A DNA stretch of 64,000 nt from an uncultured Selenomonadales bacterium. Lineage in GTDB: Bacteria > Bacillota > Negativicutes > Selenomonadales > Selenomonadaceae. Shown in pieces: positions 8,350 to 15,800 of this stretch (within the stretch, counting starts at the first letter, position 1; each line of letters begins with the position of its first letter). The position numbers and the translations under genes were made by a program. The notes beneath the pieces were generated by a model. It was not told where the DNA came from. It saw only the letters and a list, made by a program, of their open reading frames with translations, and did no database searches. The stretch covers positions 23,732 through 87,731 of the forward strand of contig CAMUZG010000004.1 in the NCBI GenBank assembly GCA_947165145.1, written 5' to 3'.

Positions 8350-8621
8350 TGATTCGCGCTTACTGCCGCACGCTGAGGAACTACCTGCGCACGCCGAAAG
8401 CTCAACACGACTTAAAAGACTACGCCCGTGGCAACGTGACGTTGCATACTGTTGGTTTGTCCCGCAACGTTTCAACTGTCGATAAACTTCGCGCTTACTG
8501 CCGCACGCTGAGGAACTACCTGCGCACGCCGAAAGCTCAACACGACTTAAAAGACTACGCCCGTGCTTTGATGATAATTTTTTCCGTAACCGCAATCATA
8601 ATTTTTGTCCTGCAGAGGTGA
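8349..8621 (+). CDS. small repeat-containing protein between proA and nadD, with a C-terminal membrane segment
   Basis: A 90-codon frame whose ATG overlaps the proA stop. A 78-base block (8353-8430) recurs at 8488-8565, so AYCRTLRNYLRTPKAQHDLK appears twice, separated by 57 bases of the GCAACGTGACGTTG repeat. The insertion is exactly 135 bases and keeps frame. Without it the gene would encode about 45 residues ending in the hydrophobic helix MIIFSVTAIIIFVLQR. The ancestral product was probably a tiny membrane protein translationally coupled to proA. I do not recognise a family. It could also be non-coding. Confidence 0.45.
   Translation: MIRAYCRTLRNYLRTPKAQHDLKDYARGNVTLHTVGLSRNVSTVDKLRAYCRTLRNYLRTPKAQHDLKDYARALMIIFSVTAIIIFVLQR
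8353..8565 (+). repeat. 78-bp direct duplication flanking a GCAACGTGACGTTG element
   Basis: Two apparently identical 78-base copies (8353-8430 and 8488-8565) bracket a 57-base element at 8431-8487 that starts GCAACGTGACGTTGCATAC. The element shares CCGYAACGTTTCA and a CTGTCGA-like core with copies near recO and ymdB. The arrangement looks like insertion with duplication of flanking host DNA. Confidence 0.85.
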
Positions 8622-8626
8622 TTCGT

Positions 8627-9235
8627 TTGAAACTGGGGATAATGGGCGGAACTTTCGACCCGATTCACTTGGGACATTTGGCGACGGCTGAGGCTGTCCG
8701 CGAAATTTTCGCGCTCGACGAAATTTTATTCATACCCGCCGCACGTCCGCCGCACAAACTCCACAGAACCGTCACCGACGAACATCACCGCTTGCAGATG
8801 ACGATTTTGGCGACGCGTTCAAACAAATTCTTCCGCGTCTCCGACATGGAAATCAAACGCACGGGACCTTCATACACGATCGACACGATGAACGAACTGC
8901 ACGCGACTTTTGGGCGCACAACGGAATTATTTTTCATAATCGGCGCGGATTCGTTGGCTGACCTGCAGAAGTGGCACGAAGCTCGCGAACTCGTTGCCAA
9001 ATGTCATTTCATCGCCACGACGCGTCAAGGTGTCGACGTGGATTTTTCGGCTGTGGAAAAATTTTTCGGCGCGTCGGCAATCGAACACATTCATCGCGTC
9101 ACAACGCCTGACTTTGAAATTTCTTCGACCGACATTCGCGAAAAAGTTCGGCTCAATCGTTCGATAAAATATCTCGTGCCCGAAGTCGTCGAGGATTACA
9201 TTGCGCGGGAGAAGCTTTATCGCGAACAGGATTGA
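8627..9235 (+). CDS. nadD: nicotinate-nucleotide adenylyltransferase
   Basis: Joins nicotinate mononucleotide and ATP to make deamido-NAD. The nucleotidyltransferase signature is MGGTFDPIHLGHL near the start, and the late SSTDIREKV motif matches the ISST-x2-R element. TTG at 8627 is taken as the start because GAGGTG at 8615-8620 is six bases upstream; the earlier GTG is part of that site. The gene opens the common Firmicutes cluster nadD-yqeK-LCP-rsfS, here interrupted by a Fic gene. Confidence 0.95.
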   Translation: MKLGIMGGTFDPIHLGHLATAEAVREIFALDEILFIPAARPPHKLHRTVTDEHHRLQMTILATRSNKFFRVSDMEIKRTGPSYTIDTMNELHATFGRTTELFFIIGADSLADLQKWHEARELVAKCHFIATTRQGVDVDFSAVEKFFGASAIEHIHRVTTPDFEISSTDIREKVRLNRSIKYLVPEVVEDYIAREKLYREQD

Positions 9236-9244
9236 GGCGACGAA

Positions 9245-9880
9245 ATGACTTTGCGGAACAAATTCAACATTGAAAATCAAGTCGAGTTGGCGCGTGTCGA
9301 AGAACTGCTCAGCAAACAGCGGGCGATTGAGCTTTGGCAGAGTGATGAGCTGAAAAAATTTTCTGCGGGAACCTTCGCGACGTTGGCACATATTCACAAA
9401 AAACTTTTCGAGGAAATTTATTTCTTCGCCGGCAAAATTCGTGACGAAAACATCAGCAAAAGTCATTTCCGATTCGCGTCCGCGCTGTATCTTCGTGAAG
9501 CGGTTGCGTCGGTTGAAAAAATGCCGCAAAGCAATTTCGACGAGATAATCGCCAAATATGTCGAGATGAACGTTGCGCATCCTTTTCGCGAAGGCAACGG
9601 GCGCAGCATGAGGCTTTGGCTTGACGACATTTTGAAACGCGAACTTGGCACGGTGATTGATTGGAGCCGCGTCGACAAAAACAATTATCTGCAGGCAATG
9701 GAGCGCAGTCCGATTAATGATTCCGAGATAAAAAAAATTCTCGCCGCGGCTTTGACGGAAAAAATTAACGACCGCGAAATTTTCATGAAAGGTTTGGACG
9801 CCAGCTATTTCTACGAAAATTATTTTGCGTATCGTAGCGAAGATTTGCATTCAATGAGGACTTATAATCATGACGATTGA
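9245..9880 (+). CDS. Fic-domain protein adenylyltransferase, class III type
   Basis: A 211-residue Fic protein. The active-site motif HPFREGNGRS begins at His112 and is complete, so AMP transfer from ATP to a protein hydroxyl is expected. Near the C-terminus SYFYEN (Ser187, Glu191) matches the inhibitory (S/T)xxxE(G/N) motif, placed C-terminally as in class III enzymes such as that of Neisseria. It would therefore self-inhibit through Glu191. It is inserted between nadD and yqeK and overlaps yqeK by 11 bases. No separate antitoxin gene is present, consistent with the built-in inhibitor. Confidence 0.9.
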   Translation: MTLRNKFNIENQVELARVEELLSKQRAIELWQSDELKKFSAGTFATLAHIHKKLFEEIYFFAGKIRDENISKSHFRFASALYLREAVASVEKMPQSNFDEIIAKYVEMNVAHPFREGNGRSMRLWLDDILKRELGTVIDWSRVDKNNYLQAMERSPINDSEIKKILAAALTEKINDREIFMKGLDASYFYENYFAYRSEDLHSMRTYNHDD

Positions 9881-10436
9881 ATATATGCGCCGTGAACTTC
9901 AACAGCGGCTCAAGAGAAACAGATTCGCGCACTCTGTTGGCGTAGCGTACACTGCGGTTAAACTCGCTGAACGTTTCGGCGTCGACGAGGAAAAAGCTTA
10001 TATCGCGGGACTTCTGCACGATTGCGCGCGCGAATATGAAAACGACGAGATGCTTGACCAGGCAATTCGTTGGGGCATTGAAATTAACTACGTCGAACGG
10101 GAGATGCCGATTCTTCTGCATCCGTATATCGGCGCGAAAATGATTCGACCAATTTACGGCGTACGGGACGCGGAAATTGAGCAGGCGATTTGGCGACACA
10201 CAGTCGGCGCGATCGATATGACACCACTCGACAAAATAATTTACATCGCGGACATGATTGAGCCGAACAGAACTTATCCAGGCGTGGAAGAACTGCGCAA
10301 TTTGGCGGAGACAGCTGAACTTGACGAAATTATGTTGACGGCACTGAGCGAGTCGATAATCTTCGTCGTGCGGAAAAATTCACTTGTGCACCCAAAAACC
10401 ATCTCCGCCAGAAACTTCCTGCTGTTACAGAAATAA
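9870..10436 (+). CDS. yqeK: HD-domain hydrolase YqeK (symmetrical Ap4A hydrolase family)
   Basis: An HD-superfamily metal phosphohydrolase whose characterised relatives cleave diadenosine tetraphosphate to ADP. The metal-binding pattern is visible: HSVGVAYTAVKLAERFGV, LLHDCARE, the internal HPYIGA and the late IYIADMIEPNR. Its 188 residues are normal length. It normally follows nadD directly; here it starts inside the end of fic (ATG at 9870). Confidence 0.92.
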   Translation: MTIEYMRRELQQRLKRNRFAHSVGVAYTAVKLAERFGVDEEKAYIAGLLHDCAREYENDEMLDQAIRWGIEINYVEREMPILLHPYIGAKMIRPIYGVRDAEIEQAIWRHTVGAIDMTPLDKIIYIADMIEPNRTYPGVEELRNLAETAELDEIMLTALSESIIFVVRKNSLVHPKTISARNFLLLQK

Positions 10437-10453
10437 AAGTGAGCGGAACCTTT

Positions 10454-11449
10454 ATGGCTAACACTACCAAGGATAACATTGACAAGAAACGCAAAAATAT
10501 GAGCCGCAGACGCAGGGTTAAAGCCTTCCGCCTGGTTTTCACGTTGGTAATTTTGTGCCTGATCGGTTCCGCGATTTTGTTCGTCGGCTCTGCGGTGTAC
10601 AATGCGGGGCTCCGAGTTTACAGCGAGTTCGCGGACATGTATCAAGGCTACAACGACCGCCGCAACGCTAGCATGGGTCAAGCCGACCCGAAGTTTGACG
10701 GCTACACAAATATTTTGGTGCTCGGCGTCGACGACAGCGAACGGCAAGAGGCTGATACGATTTTGGTTGTGAGTTTTTCAAACGAGACGGGCAAAACTCG
10801 AATCATCGCCATTCCCCGCGATACGTGGATTTCTTCGCGCGGTAATTCGGGACGTATCGGCATGATGTACGGTTCGGGCGGCGCAAGTAAACTTGTCCGC
10901 GAAATTTCAAGGCTGTTGGGAATTTCGATTCATCAGTATATAGTAATTGACATGTCGACCTTCACGGAACTGATTGACGTGCTCGGCGGCTTGGATATTT
11001 ACGTCGAAGAGAACATGGACTACGACGACGAGGAAAGCGGCTTGTCGATTCACATTCCGCAAGGCTATCAGCATCTTTCGGGCGAAGAAGTTCAGAAGTA
11101 TTTGCGTTATCGCGGCGAAAAGCTCGGTGATGTCGGGCGCGTGCAACGTCAGCAGAAATTTATCAAGGCACTGTACGCGAAAGTTCTTCAGCTCGACACG
11201 ATACCGAAATTGCCGGCAATCGCAGACCTTTTCCGCAACCGCATGGAGACCAGCGCGGAAATTTTCGACTCGGCGCATTTGGCGAACGTCCTGCGAAAAA
11301 TGAGTTCAGACCCGCCGACGACGCTGATGTTGCCCGGCTCGGAGAACGTTGACGGAGCGTGGGTACCGAACATTGCGGAGCTTGAAGCGCGCATGAGTGA
11401 ACTTTTCCCGTTGCAGGACATTGAGCAGCCGTCCGACGAAGATTCCTAA
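10454..11449 (+). CDS. LytR-CpsA-Psr (LCP) family protein
   Basis: LCP proteins transfer undecaprenyl-linked glycopolymers to peptidoglycan outside the membrane. A basic cytosolic tail (SRRRRVKAFR) precedes one transmembrane helix, and the LCP domain follows: ILVLGVDDSE, RIIAIPRDTW, the HQYIVIDMSTF segment and YLRYRGEKLGDVGRVQRQQ. ATG at 10454 is favoured by GAGCGGA seven bases upstream; a GTG at 10439 is the alternative. It lies in the conserved yqeK-LCP-rsfS order. Confidence 0.9.
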   Translation: MANTTKDNIDKKRKNMSRRRRVKAFRLVFTLVILCLIGSAILFVGSAVYNAGLRVYSEFADMYQGYNDRRNASMGQADPKFDGYTNILVLGVDDSERQEADTILVVSFSNETGKTRIIAIPRDTWISSRGNSGRIGMMYGSGGASKLVREISRLLGISIHQYIVIDMSTFTELIDVLGGLDIYVEENMDYDDEESGLSIHIPQGYQHLSGEEVQKYLRYRGEKLGDVGRVQRQQKFIKALYAKVLQLDTIPKLPAIADLFRNRMETSAEIFDSAHLANVLRKMSSDPPTTLMLPGSENVDGAWVPNIAELEARMSELFPLQDIEQPSDEDS

Positions 11450-11480
11450 AACCTAAAACCTAACCAAGGAGGTATGTAAT

Positions 11481-11825
11481 TTGAAGACATTTGATTTGGC
11501 ACGGAAAATTTGTAAAGCCGCCGACGACAAGAAGGCAAGCGAAGTTATCACAATGGACATGCGCAAGGTCATGTTCTCCACGGATTATTTCGTCGTGTGC
11601 AGTGCGCCGACCGCAACGCAAGTTCGCGCAATCGCCGACAACATTGAAGAGGAACTCGCCAAAGAGAATATCCACTTCAACCACCGCGAAGGCTATCACG
11701 AAGGCGAATGGATTTTGCTCGATTATGGTGATGTTGTTGCGCACATTTTCAAGGAAGAAAATCGGCAGTACTACGCGCTTGAACAGCTTTGGCACGAGGC
11801 AAAGATTACGCTTTATGAAGACTGA
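11481..11825 (+). CDS. rsfS: ribosomal silencing factor RsfS
   Basis: Binds ribosomal protein uL14 and blocks subunit joining when nutrients are low. The 114-residue protein carries the family segments DYFVVCSAPTATQVRAIADN, EGEWILLDYGDVVAHIF and the C-terminal YYALEQLWHEA. The TTG start has AAGGAGG eight bases upstream. Its end overlaps cvfB by 11 bases. Confidence 0.96.
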   Translation: MKTFDLARKICKAADDKKASEVITMDMRKVMFSTDYFVVCSAPTATQVRAIADNIEEELAKENIHFNHREGYHEGEWILLDYGDVVAHIFKEENRQYYALEQLWHEAKITLYED

Positions 11826-12690
11826 ACGCAAGCTTAAGCCCATGACGGTCGCCGAATTGAAAGTCCTGCGCCAAAACGATATGGGAGCATTTCTCGACGC
11901 GGGCACCGGCAAAACGTCCGACGATATTCTTCTGCACAAGGCGCAACAAACTGCTGAAGTCAAAGTCGGCGACATTGTCAAAGTTTTTCTCTATCTCGAC
12001 CCGAAAAAAAGATTAACGGCAAGTATGCACGTCCCGAAGATGCGTGAAGGTCAAATTGCACGCCTGAAAATTATCAACGTGACGAGTGACGGTGCGTTTG
12101 TCGATGTCGGTGCCGAACGCGGAATTTTTATGCCGTTCTCCGAAATGCGCGGTCGTCCGAAAGTCGGCGAAATTGTTTGGGCGAAACTCTACACCGACAA
12201 ATCCGGTCGGCTTGCCGTGACGATGAAAGTTTCCGATGAAATTCGTCGCGCGTCGAAGCCCGCAGTCAACGTCAAACGCGGCGACATGCTCACGGGCGCG
12301 ATATTCAACATCATTGCGGCGGGCGCGTTCGTCTTCAGTGAGGAGCGGCACATAATTTTTATCCCGCAAAAAGAAATTCCGCGTCAGTTGCGTGTCGGCG
12401 AAGTCGTTGACGTTCGGATAACTTATCTGCGCGACGACGGGCGGCTTGACGGCTCACTCCGCGAAATCAAAGAAAATGCGCTTGAACGCGACGCCGAGAA
12501 AATTTTTGCGTTCATGCAGGCGGAAGGCGGCTCGATGACCTTCAACGACAATACTGCGCCCGAAAAAATTTTTGCCGCGTTCAAAATCAGCAAGGCAGCG
12601 TTCAAACGTGCAGTCGGTCACCTTTTCCGCGAACGGCGTATCGAAAAGACTTCCGACGGTTTCAAAATCGTCGACGCTAATCAAGACTGA
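11815..12690 (+). CDS. cvfB: S1-type RNA-binding protein of the CvfB family
   Basis: A 291-residue protein with three S1-like beta-barrel modules and a C-terminal winged helix (about residues 225-285), the CvfB/YitL layout. The second module reads GQIARLKIINVTSDGAFVDV. Homologues bind RNA and affect virulence-gene expression. The reading frame stays open upstream to 11491, but that part lies inside rsfS in another frame. ATG at 11815, inside the rsfS end, gives the family-length product. Confidence 0.88.
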   Translation: MKTERKLKPMTVAELKVLRQNDMGAFLDAGTGKTSDDILLHKAQQTAEVKVGDIVKVFLYLDPKKRLTASMHVPKMREGQIARLKIINVTSDGAFVDVGAERGIFMPFSEMRGRPKVGEIVWAKLYTDKSGRLAVTMKVSDEIRRASKPAVNVKRGDMLTGAIFNIIAAGAFVFSEERHIIFIPQKEIPRQLRVGEVVDVRITYLRDDGRLDGSLREIKENALERDAEKIFAFMQAEGGSMTFNDNTAPEKIFAAFKISKAAFKRAVGHLFRERRIEKTSDGFKIVDANQD

Positions 12691-12704
12691 TTGACGATTC
12701 CAAT

Positions 12705-12743
12705 CAAAAAATCCCCGCCGATTGTCGACGGAGATTTTTTTTT
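12705..12743 (+). terminator. terminator after cvfB
   Basis: A run of A, then CCCCGCCG and CGACGG arms around a short loop, then eight or more T. It separates cvfB from the oppositely oriented gene at 12763 and may work both ways. Confidence 0.65.
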
Positions 12744-12762
12744 AGCTCAAGCCAGCGATTTT

Positions 12763-13110
12763 TCAACTGAAGTACTGCTGATAGACAACGAAGGCGAACA
12801 AGACGATTGCCGACGCCATTGACACGTAGCCAGCGCGTTCGACCCACAGGTCTTGTACTGCCGTCAAGTTGTAATGTCGGCGTGCGTAAGTCGACGACAG
12901 CGAGATTAGCAACGCGATGTACAATGCGCGATTCGTCGCCGTGAAGTTTGACCAGCCAACCAGCAGGAATACGATTGTCAGCGCGAGGACGCCGATTAGC
13001 AGATAATCTTTGCCGACCTTCTGCGGTGGCGATTGCTGTTGTTTATTTTCCGACTCAACCTTTTTCTTCGGCTGAATTCTCTTTGCGATCTTTTTGGATT
13101 GCCGAGCCAT
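12763..13110 (-). CDS. small membrane protein of unknown function
   Basis: A 115-residue product starting at the ATG at 13110, which has CCAAAGGAGAATC just upstream. The first ~35 residues are very basic and Gln-rich. Three hydrophobic segments follow: DYLLIGVLALTIVFLLVGW, ALYIALLISLSS and AGYVSMASAIVLFAFVVYQ. I do not recognise a named family. The frame upstream to 13236 has no supporting start. Confidence 0.7.
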   Translation of the reverse strand: MARQSKKIAKRIQPKKKVESENKQQQSPPQKVGKDYLLIGVLALTIVFLLVGWSNFTATNRALYIALLISLSSTYARRHYNLTAVQDLWVERAGYVSMASAIVLFAFVVYQQYFS

Positions 13111-13234
13111 GCTGATTCTCCTTTGGAAAAATTTTGTTGAGTTTATCAGAGGCGGGGCAAAAATGCAATGCGCAATCGTCTTGGACGTGCTATAATGTCG
13201 CCGCACGAAATTTTTGTCGGAAAGGACGCCTTGC

Positions 13235-13906
13235 ATGTTAAAAGTAAAAATCGCCGTCGCAATGTTAATCGTCGTGATGTTTGCGGCAATTCATCTCATC
13301 GCGCCCGAATTCTTGCCGGAAGTCTTCAATTTGCTCAAACGCGGCGACATTGTCGAAACGGCTGACTACATAAAAAGTTACGGTTCGTTGGCTATCGTGT
13401 TCAGCTTTTTGCTCACAACATTTGTCAACGCAATAGGTTTTCCGCCCGCGATAATTTTTTCCACGGCGAACACGCTAATCTTCGGCATTGTGCCTGGAAT
13501 AATTTTATCGGTCGTAGCGGAGACTGTCGGCGTGACGATAAGTTTTATTCTGCTGAGATTTTTCTTCCGATCATCAGCGAAAAAAATCATCGCCAAAAGC
13601 AAAAGTCTGCGTTCAATCGACAAGTACAGCTCGAAGAAAGGCTTCATGGTCATGTTGATTGCGCGAATGGTGCCTTACGTGCCGAGCGGGCTTTTGAACG
13701 CGGCGGGTGCGTTGAGTGCAATTTCGCTTGTCGATTATTTTTTGGCGTCGCTGGTCGGCAAATTCCCTTCGACAGGCATTGAGGCGATTATCGGGCACGA
13801 TGCGATTCTGCACGAAGAAGGCTTCTTGCGGATAATCGTCATGGTGATTTTCGCAATCGCGCTGGTTGTTTGGGCTTTGTATTACCAGAAGAAACATAAC
13901 CATTGA
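13235..13906 (+). CDS. TVP38/TMEM64-family (VTT domain) membrane protein
   Basis: A 223-residue polytopic membrane protein. The VTT/SNARE-associated pattern is visible: FVNAIGFPPAIIFSTANTLI, then GVTISFILLRFFFR, then IARMVPYVPSGLLNAAGALS. The G-x-F-P-S-T block near the C-terminal part is also typical. Relatives act as lipid scramblase-like or DedA-like transporters; the substrate here is unknown. ATG at 13235 has AAAGGA eight bases upstream. Confidence 0.86.
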   Translation: MLKVKIAVAMLIVVMFAAIHLIAPEFLPEVFNLLKRGDIVETADYIKSYGSLAIVFSFLLTTFVNAIGFPPAIIFSTANTLIFGIVPGIILSVVAETVGVTISFILLRFFFRSSAKKIIAKSKSLRSIDKYSSKKGFMVMLIARMVPYVPSGLLNAAGALSAISLVDYFLASLVGKFPSTGIEAIIGHDAILHEEGFLRIIVMVIFAIALVVWALYYQKKHNH

Positions 13907-13939
13907 ACGCAACCGCCAACAAATTTTTACCTGCAAACG

Positions 13940-13976
13940 AAAAAATCCGCCTCGTTGTTGAGACGGATTTTTTTTC
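13940..13976. terminator. bidirectional terminator between convergent genes
   Basis: AAAAAATCCG-CCTC, a GTTGTT loop and GAGACGGATTTTTTT form a long stem with A and T runs on either side. It lies between the convergent VTT and PHP genes and can end both. Confidence 0.8.
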
Positions 13977-13982
13977 GTGTTG

Positions 13983-14816
13983 TTAAAGATTCAAATCAGG
14001 AGGCGCGACGTAAAATTTTTCGGCAAGCGTGTCGCTGATTGTGAATTCGCCGAGCTCCTTGACGAACCTGGACGACGTTCCGTGGAAGTCACTGCCGCCC
14101 GTTATCAACAAATCGTATTTTTTCGCCAGCAGATAATAATTCTGCGTGTCTTCGGGTCTGTGGCAGGGATAATAGACTTCCAAGCCGTCAATTTTTTTGC
14201 AAAGCTCTTCGACGAGATCATCATCACCGACGAGTTTTGGGTGAGCAAGCACGGCTTTTCCGCCCGCCTGATGAATCACGTCAATCACTTCGTCGACTTC
14301 GGGCAGATAACGCGGAACATAAGCGGGAGTGCCCTTGCCGAGCATTTTTTCAAATGCCTCGCGAACGCTTTTGAACGCGCCGAGTTTAACCAATGTTCGG
14401 GCGATATGTGCACGTCCGACTGAACGGGTTGTGCCCGCGATTTTCAAAACGTCCGCCTCGCGAATGTTGTACTTTTTAATCTGGAGAATCTTGATTATTT
14501 CGCTGAAACGTTCCCAACGCGCCTCGGTAATCTTGTCAATCATTTCCAAAAGAGCTTCGTTGTATATGTCGATGTTATAGCCGACAATGTGGATGTCTCG
14601 GTCGGGATGATTGGCACTGAGCTCGACGCCTGGGACGATATTGACGCCCCGCACCGAGTAAAGCCCGTTTTCGTAAAGGTGACGAACACCGTCGACAGTG
14701 TCATGATCGGTTATGCCAAGGTAGTGCAGACCGATTTTTTTCGCCTCTGCCACGAGCATTTCGGGCGAATACGAGCCGTCCGAGAAGTAGGTGTGGGTGT
14801 GCAAATCGCCGGCCAT
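13983..14816 (-). CDS. PHP-domain phosphoesterase (RNase AM/TrpH family)
   Basis: The N-terminal DLHTHTYFSDGSYSPEMLV and GITDHDTVDG blocks are the metal-binding motifs of PHP hydrolases. Further ligands appear in PGVELSA, AHPKLVG and GGSDFHG. The 277-residue length matches the TrpH/YciV group, whose characterised member is a 5'-3' exonuclease on short RNAs and 3',5'-bisphosphonucleotides. The exact substrate here is inferred from the family. Confidence 0.88.
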   Translation of the reverse strand: MAGDLHTHTYFSDGSYSPEMLVAEAKKIGLHYLGITDHDTVDGVRHLYENGLYSVRGVNIVPGVELSANHPDRDIHIVGYNIDIYNEALLEMIDKITEARWERFSEIIKILQIKKYNIREADVLKIAGTTRSVGRAHIARTLVKLGAFKSVREAFEKMLGKGTPAYVPRYLPEVDEVIDVIHQAGGKAVLAHPKLVGDDDLVEELCKKIDGLEVYYPCHRPEDTQNYYLLAKKYDLLITGGSDFHGTSSRFVKELGEFTISDTLAEKFYVAPPDLNL

Positions 14817-14850
14817 TTAGCTTTCCGTTACTGAAAACTTACGAGTTCGA

Positions 14851-15057
14851 TTACTCTTGAGTTTTATTCCTGCTTCGACGAGTTCGCTTTTCTAAGCGTT
14901 TGCCGTAACTCTCCACAGGCTTGACTTCCCCTAAACGGGTACATATCGCAAGTATCTTTTCGGTCGACGAGCTTGCAATATCAGCAACTTTTGTCCTTTC
15001 GTCATATTCAGCAAAAAGTCTGGCAGTGCAAATCGTTCGGGCTGAATTCTTGCTTGT
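14851..15057 (-). pseudogene. possible remnant of a small coding gene
   Basis: A 68-codon open stretch without any ATG, ending at 14851. It reads like protein: RLFAEYDERTKVADIASSS, then TEKILAICTRLGEVKPV and a basic tail KRLEKRTRRSRNKTQE. The middle could be a helix-turn-helix. The 5' side stops about ten bases from a family-B repeat (15070 onward), so the start may have been lost when the repeat arrived. No family recognised. Confidence 0.3.
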
Positions 15058-15069
15058 TTACGGATTGTT

Positions 15070-15195
15070 AGAGTCTTACGTTAAATTTAGCAGTGACGTT
15101 TCTTTTTCCGTCTGACGTTAAGTCTTGTCAGCCGAAAAAATTCCTCGTCACATCGCGATTCCACGTTTATAGACTCGCTCTAGTCCGCCGCGGCT
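15070..15195 (+). repeat. dispersed repeat family B, short copy
   Basis: Shares the left block (AGCAGTGACG then TTCTTTTTCCG), the block TTGTCAGCCGAAAAAATTCC and the end block CGCTCTAG with the copy at 63797-63950. A reversed copy is at 18175-18330. The middle differs between copies. It occupies the gap between the PHP gene and spoVS, in which I see no intact gene. Confidence 0.75.
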
Positions 15196-15240
15196 TCGGG
15201 AAAATGTTGTATGCAACGCTGACTGCCTGGGGTTTTGGAA

Positions 15241-15501
15241 TTAACGCGGCTCGACGATGAGTTTGATGGCCGTACGTTCGCTTCCGTCAATTTCAATATC
15301 CGTAAAAGCAGGAATGCAGATGAGGTCTACGCCGTGCGGTGCCACGAAGCCGCGTGCAATGGCAACCGCTTTAACCGCTTGGTTCAGCGCTCCGGCACCT
15401 ATCGCCTGCATCTCGGCACTTCCGGTTTCGCGGATTACTCCTGCGAGTGCGCCGGCGACGGAATTGGGGTTAGATTTGGCTGATACCTTCAGAATTTCCA
15501 T
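15241..15501 (-). CDS. spoVS: stage V sporulation protein S
   Basis: An 86-residue SpoVS protein: MEILKVSAKSNPNSVAGALA at the start, EMQAIGAGALNQAVKAVAIA in the middle and AIKLIVEP at the end. SpoVS belongs to the Alba-like nucleic-acid-binding fold and affects septation and sporulation in Bacillus. GGAGGAGGATCAGTT precedes the ATG. A sigma-H type promoter lies about 90 bases upstream. Non-sporing relatives also keep this gene, so it does not prove sporulation. Confidence 0.95.
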   Translation of the reverse strand: MEILKVSAKSNPNSVAGALAGVIRETGSAEMQAIGAGALNQAVKAVAIARGFVAPHGVDLICIPAFTDIEIDGSERTAIKLIVEPR

Positions 15502-15591
15502 AACTGATCCTCCTCCCTTGTTGCATTTTGCTGTTGTAGTGGTTTCCTACTTGCTGCGGCTCCTTCTGCGTCTAAATTGTCTTCGGTGTTA

Positions 15592-15618
15592 ATTCTTCAA
15601 ACTAAAAATAAATCCTTC
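15592..15618 (-). promoter_or_regulatory. sigma-H type promoter for spoVS
   Basis: On the minus strand GAAGGATTT (15618-15610) matches RNAGGAWWW fully, and GAAGAAT (15598-15592) matches RNNGAAT fully, with an 11-base spacer. spoVS is a known sigma-H target in Bacillus subtilis, so both sequence and context agree. Confidence 0.7.
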
Positions 15619-15691
15619 ACATGCGCCGCCGATTTTGCATATCTTTTATTATGACCGGCAATAGTTTTCGCTTATGAAGGAGTTTTATCAA

Positions 15692-15800
15692 TGTGGAATG
15701 TGGAATTAGGAATTTGGAATTGTAACCTAAAAGCTGTCAGTGGTCAGCTATCAGCTGTCAGGAAAACCTGCTGAAAGCTGGAAGCTGATAGCTAACAGGC
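15692..15800 (+). repeat. intergenic tract of GGAATT heptads followed by AGCTGTCAG-type direct repeats
   Basis: TGGAATGTGGAATTAGGAAT is a run of seven-base units (TGGAATT/AGGAATT). It is followed by several copies of AGCTGTCAG/AGCTATCAG-like units and their complements up to the end of the symporter gene. Related heptads occur at 18886 and 22977. No gene is visible here. Confidence 0.7.

Noticed and set aside
8927..9850. 307-codon minus-strand frame across nadD and fic
   Set aside because: Both plus-strand genes have intact catalytic motifs; the antisense product looks random.
11491..12690. 399-codon reading frame covering rsfS and cvfB
   Set aside because: Its first 108 codons are rsfS read in another frame; the S1 protein starts at ATG 11815.
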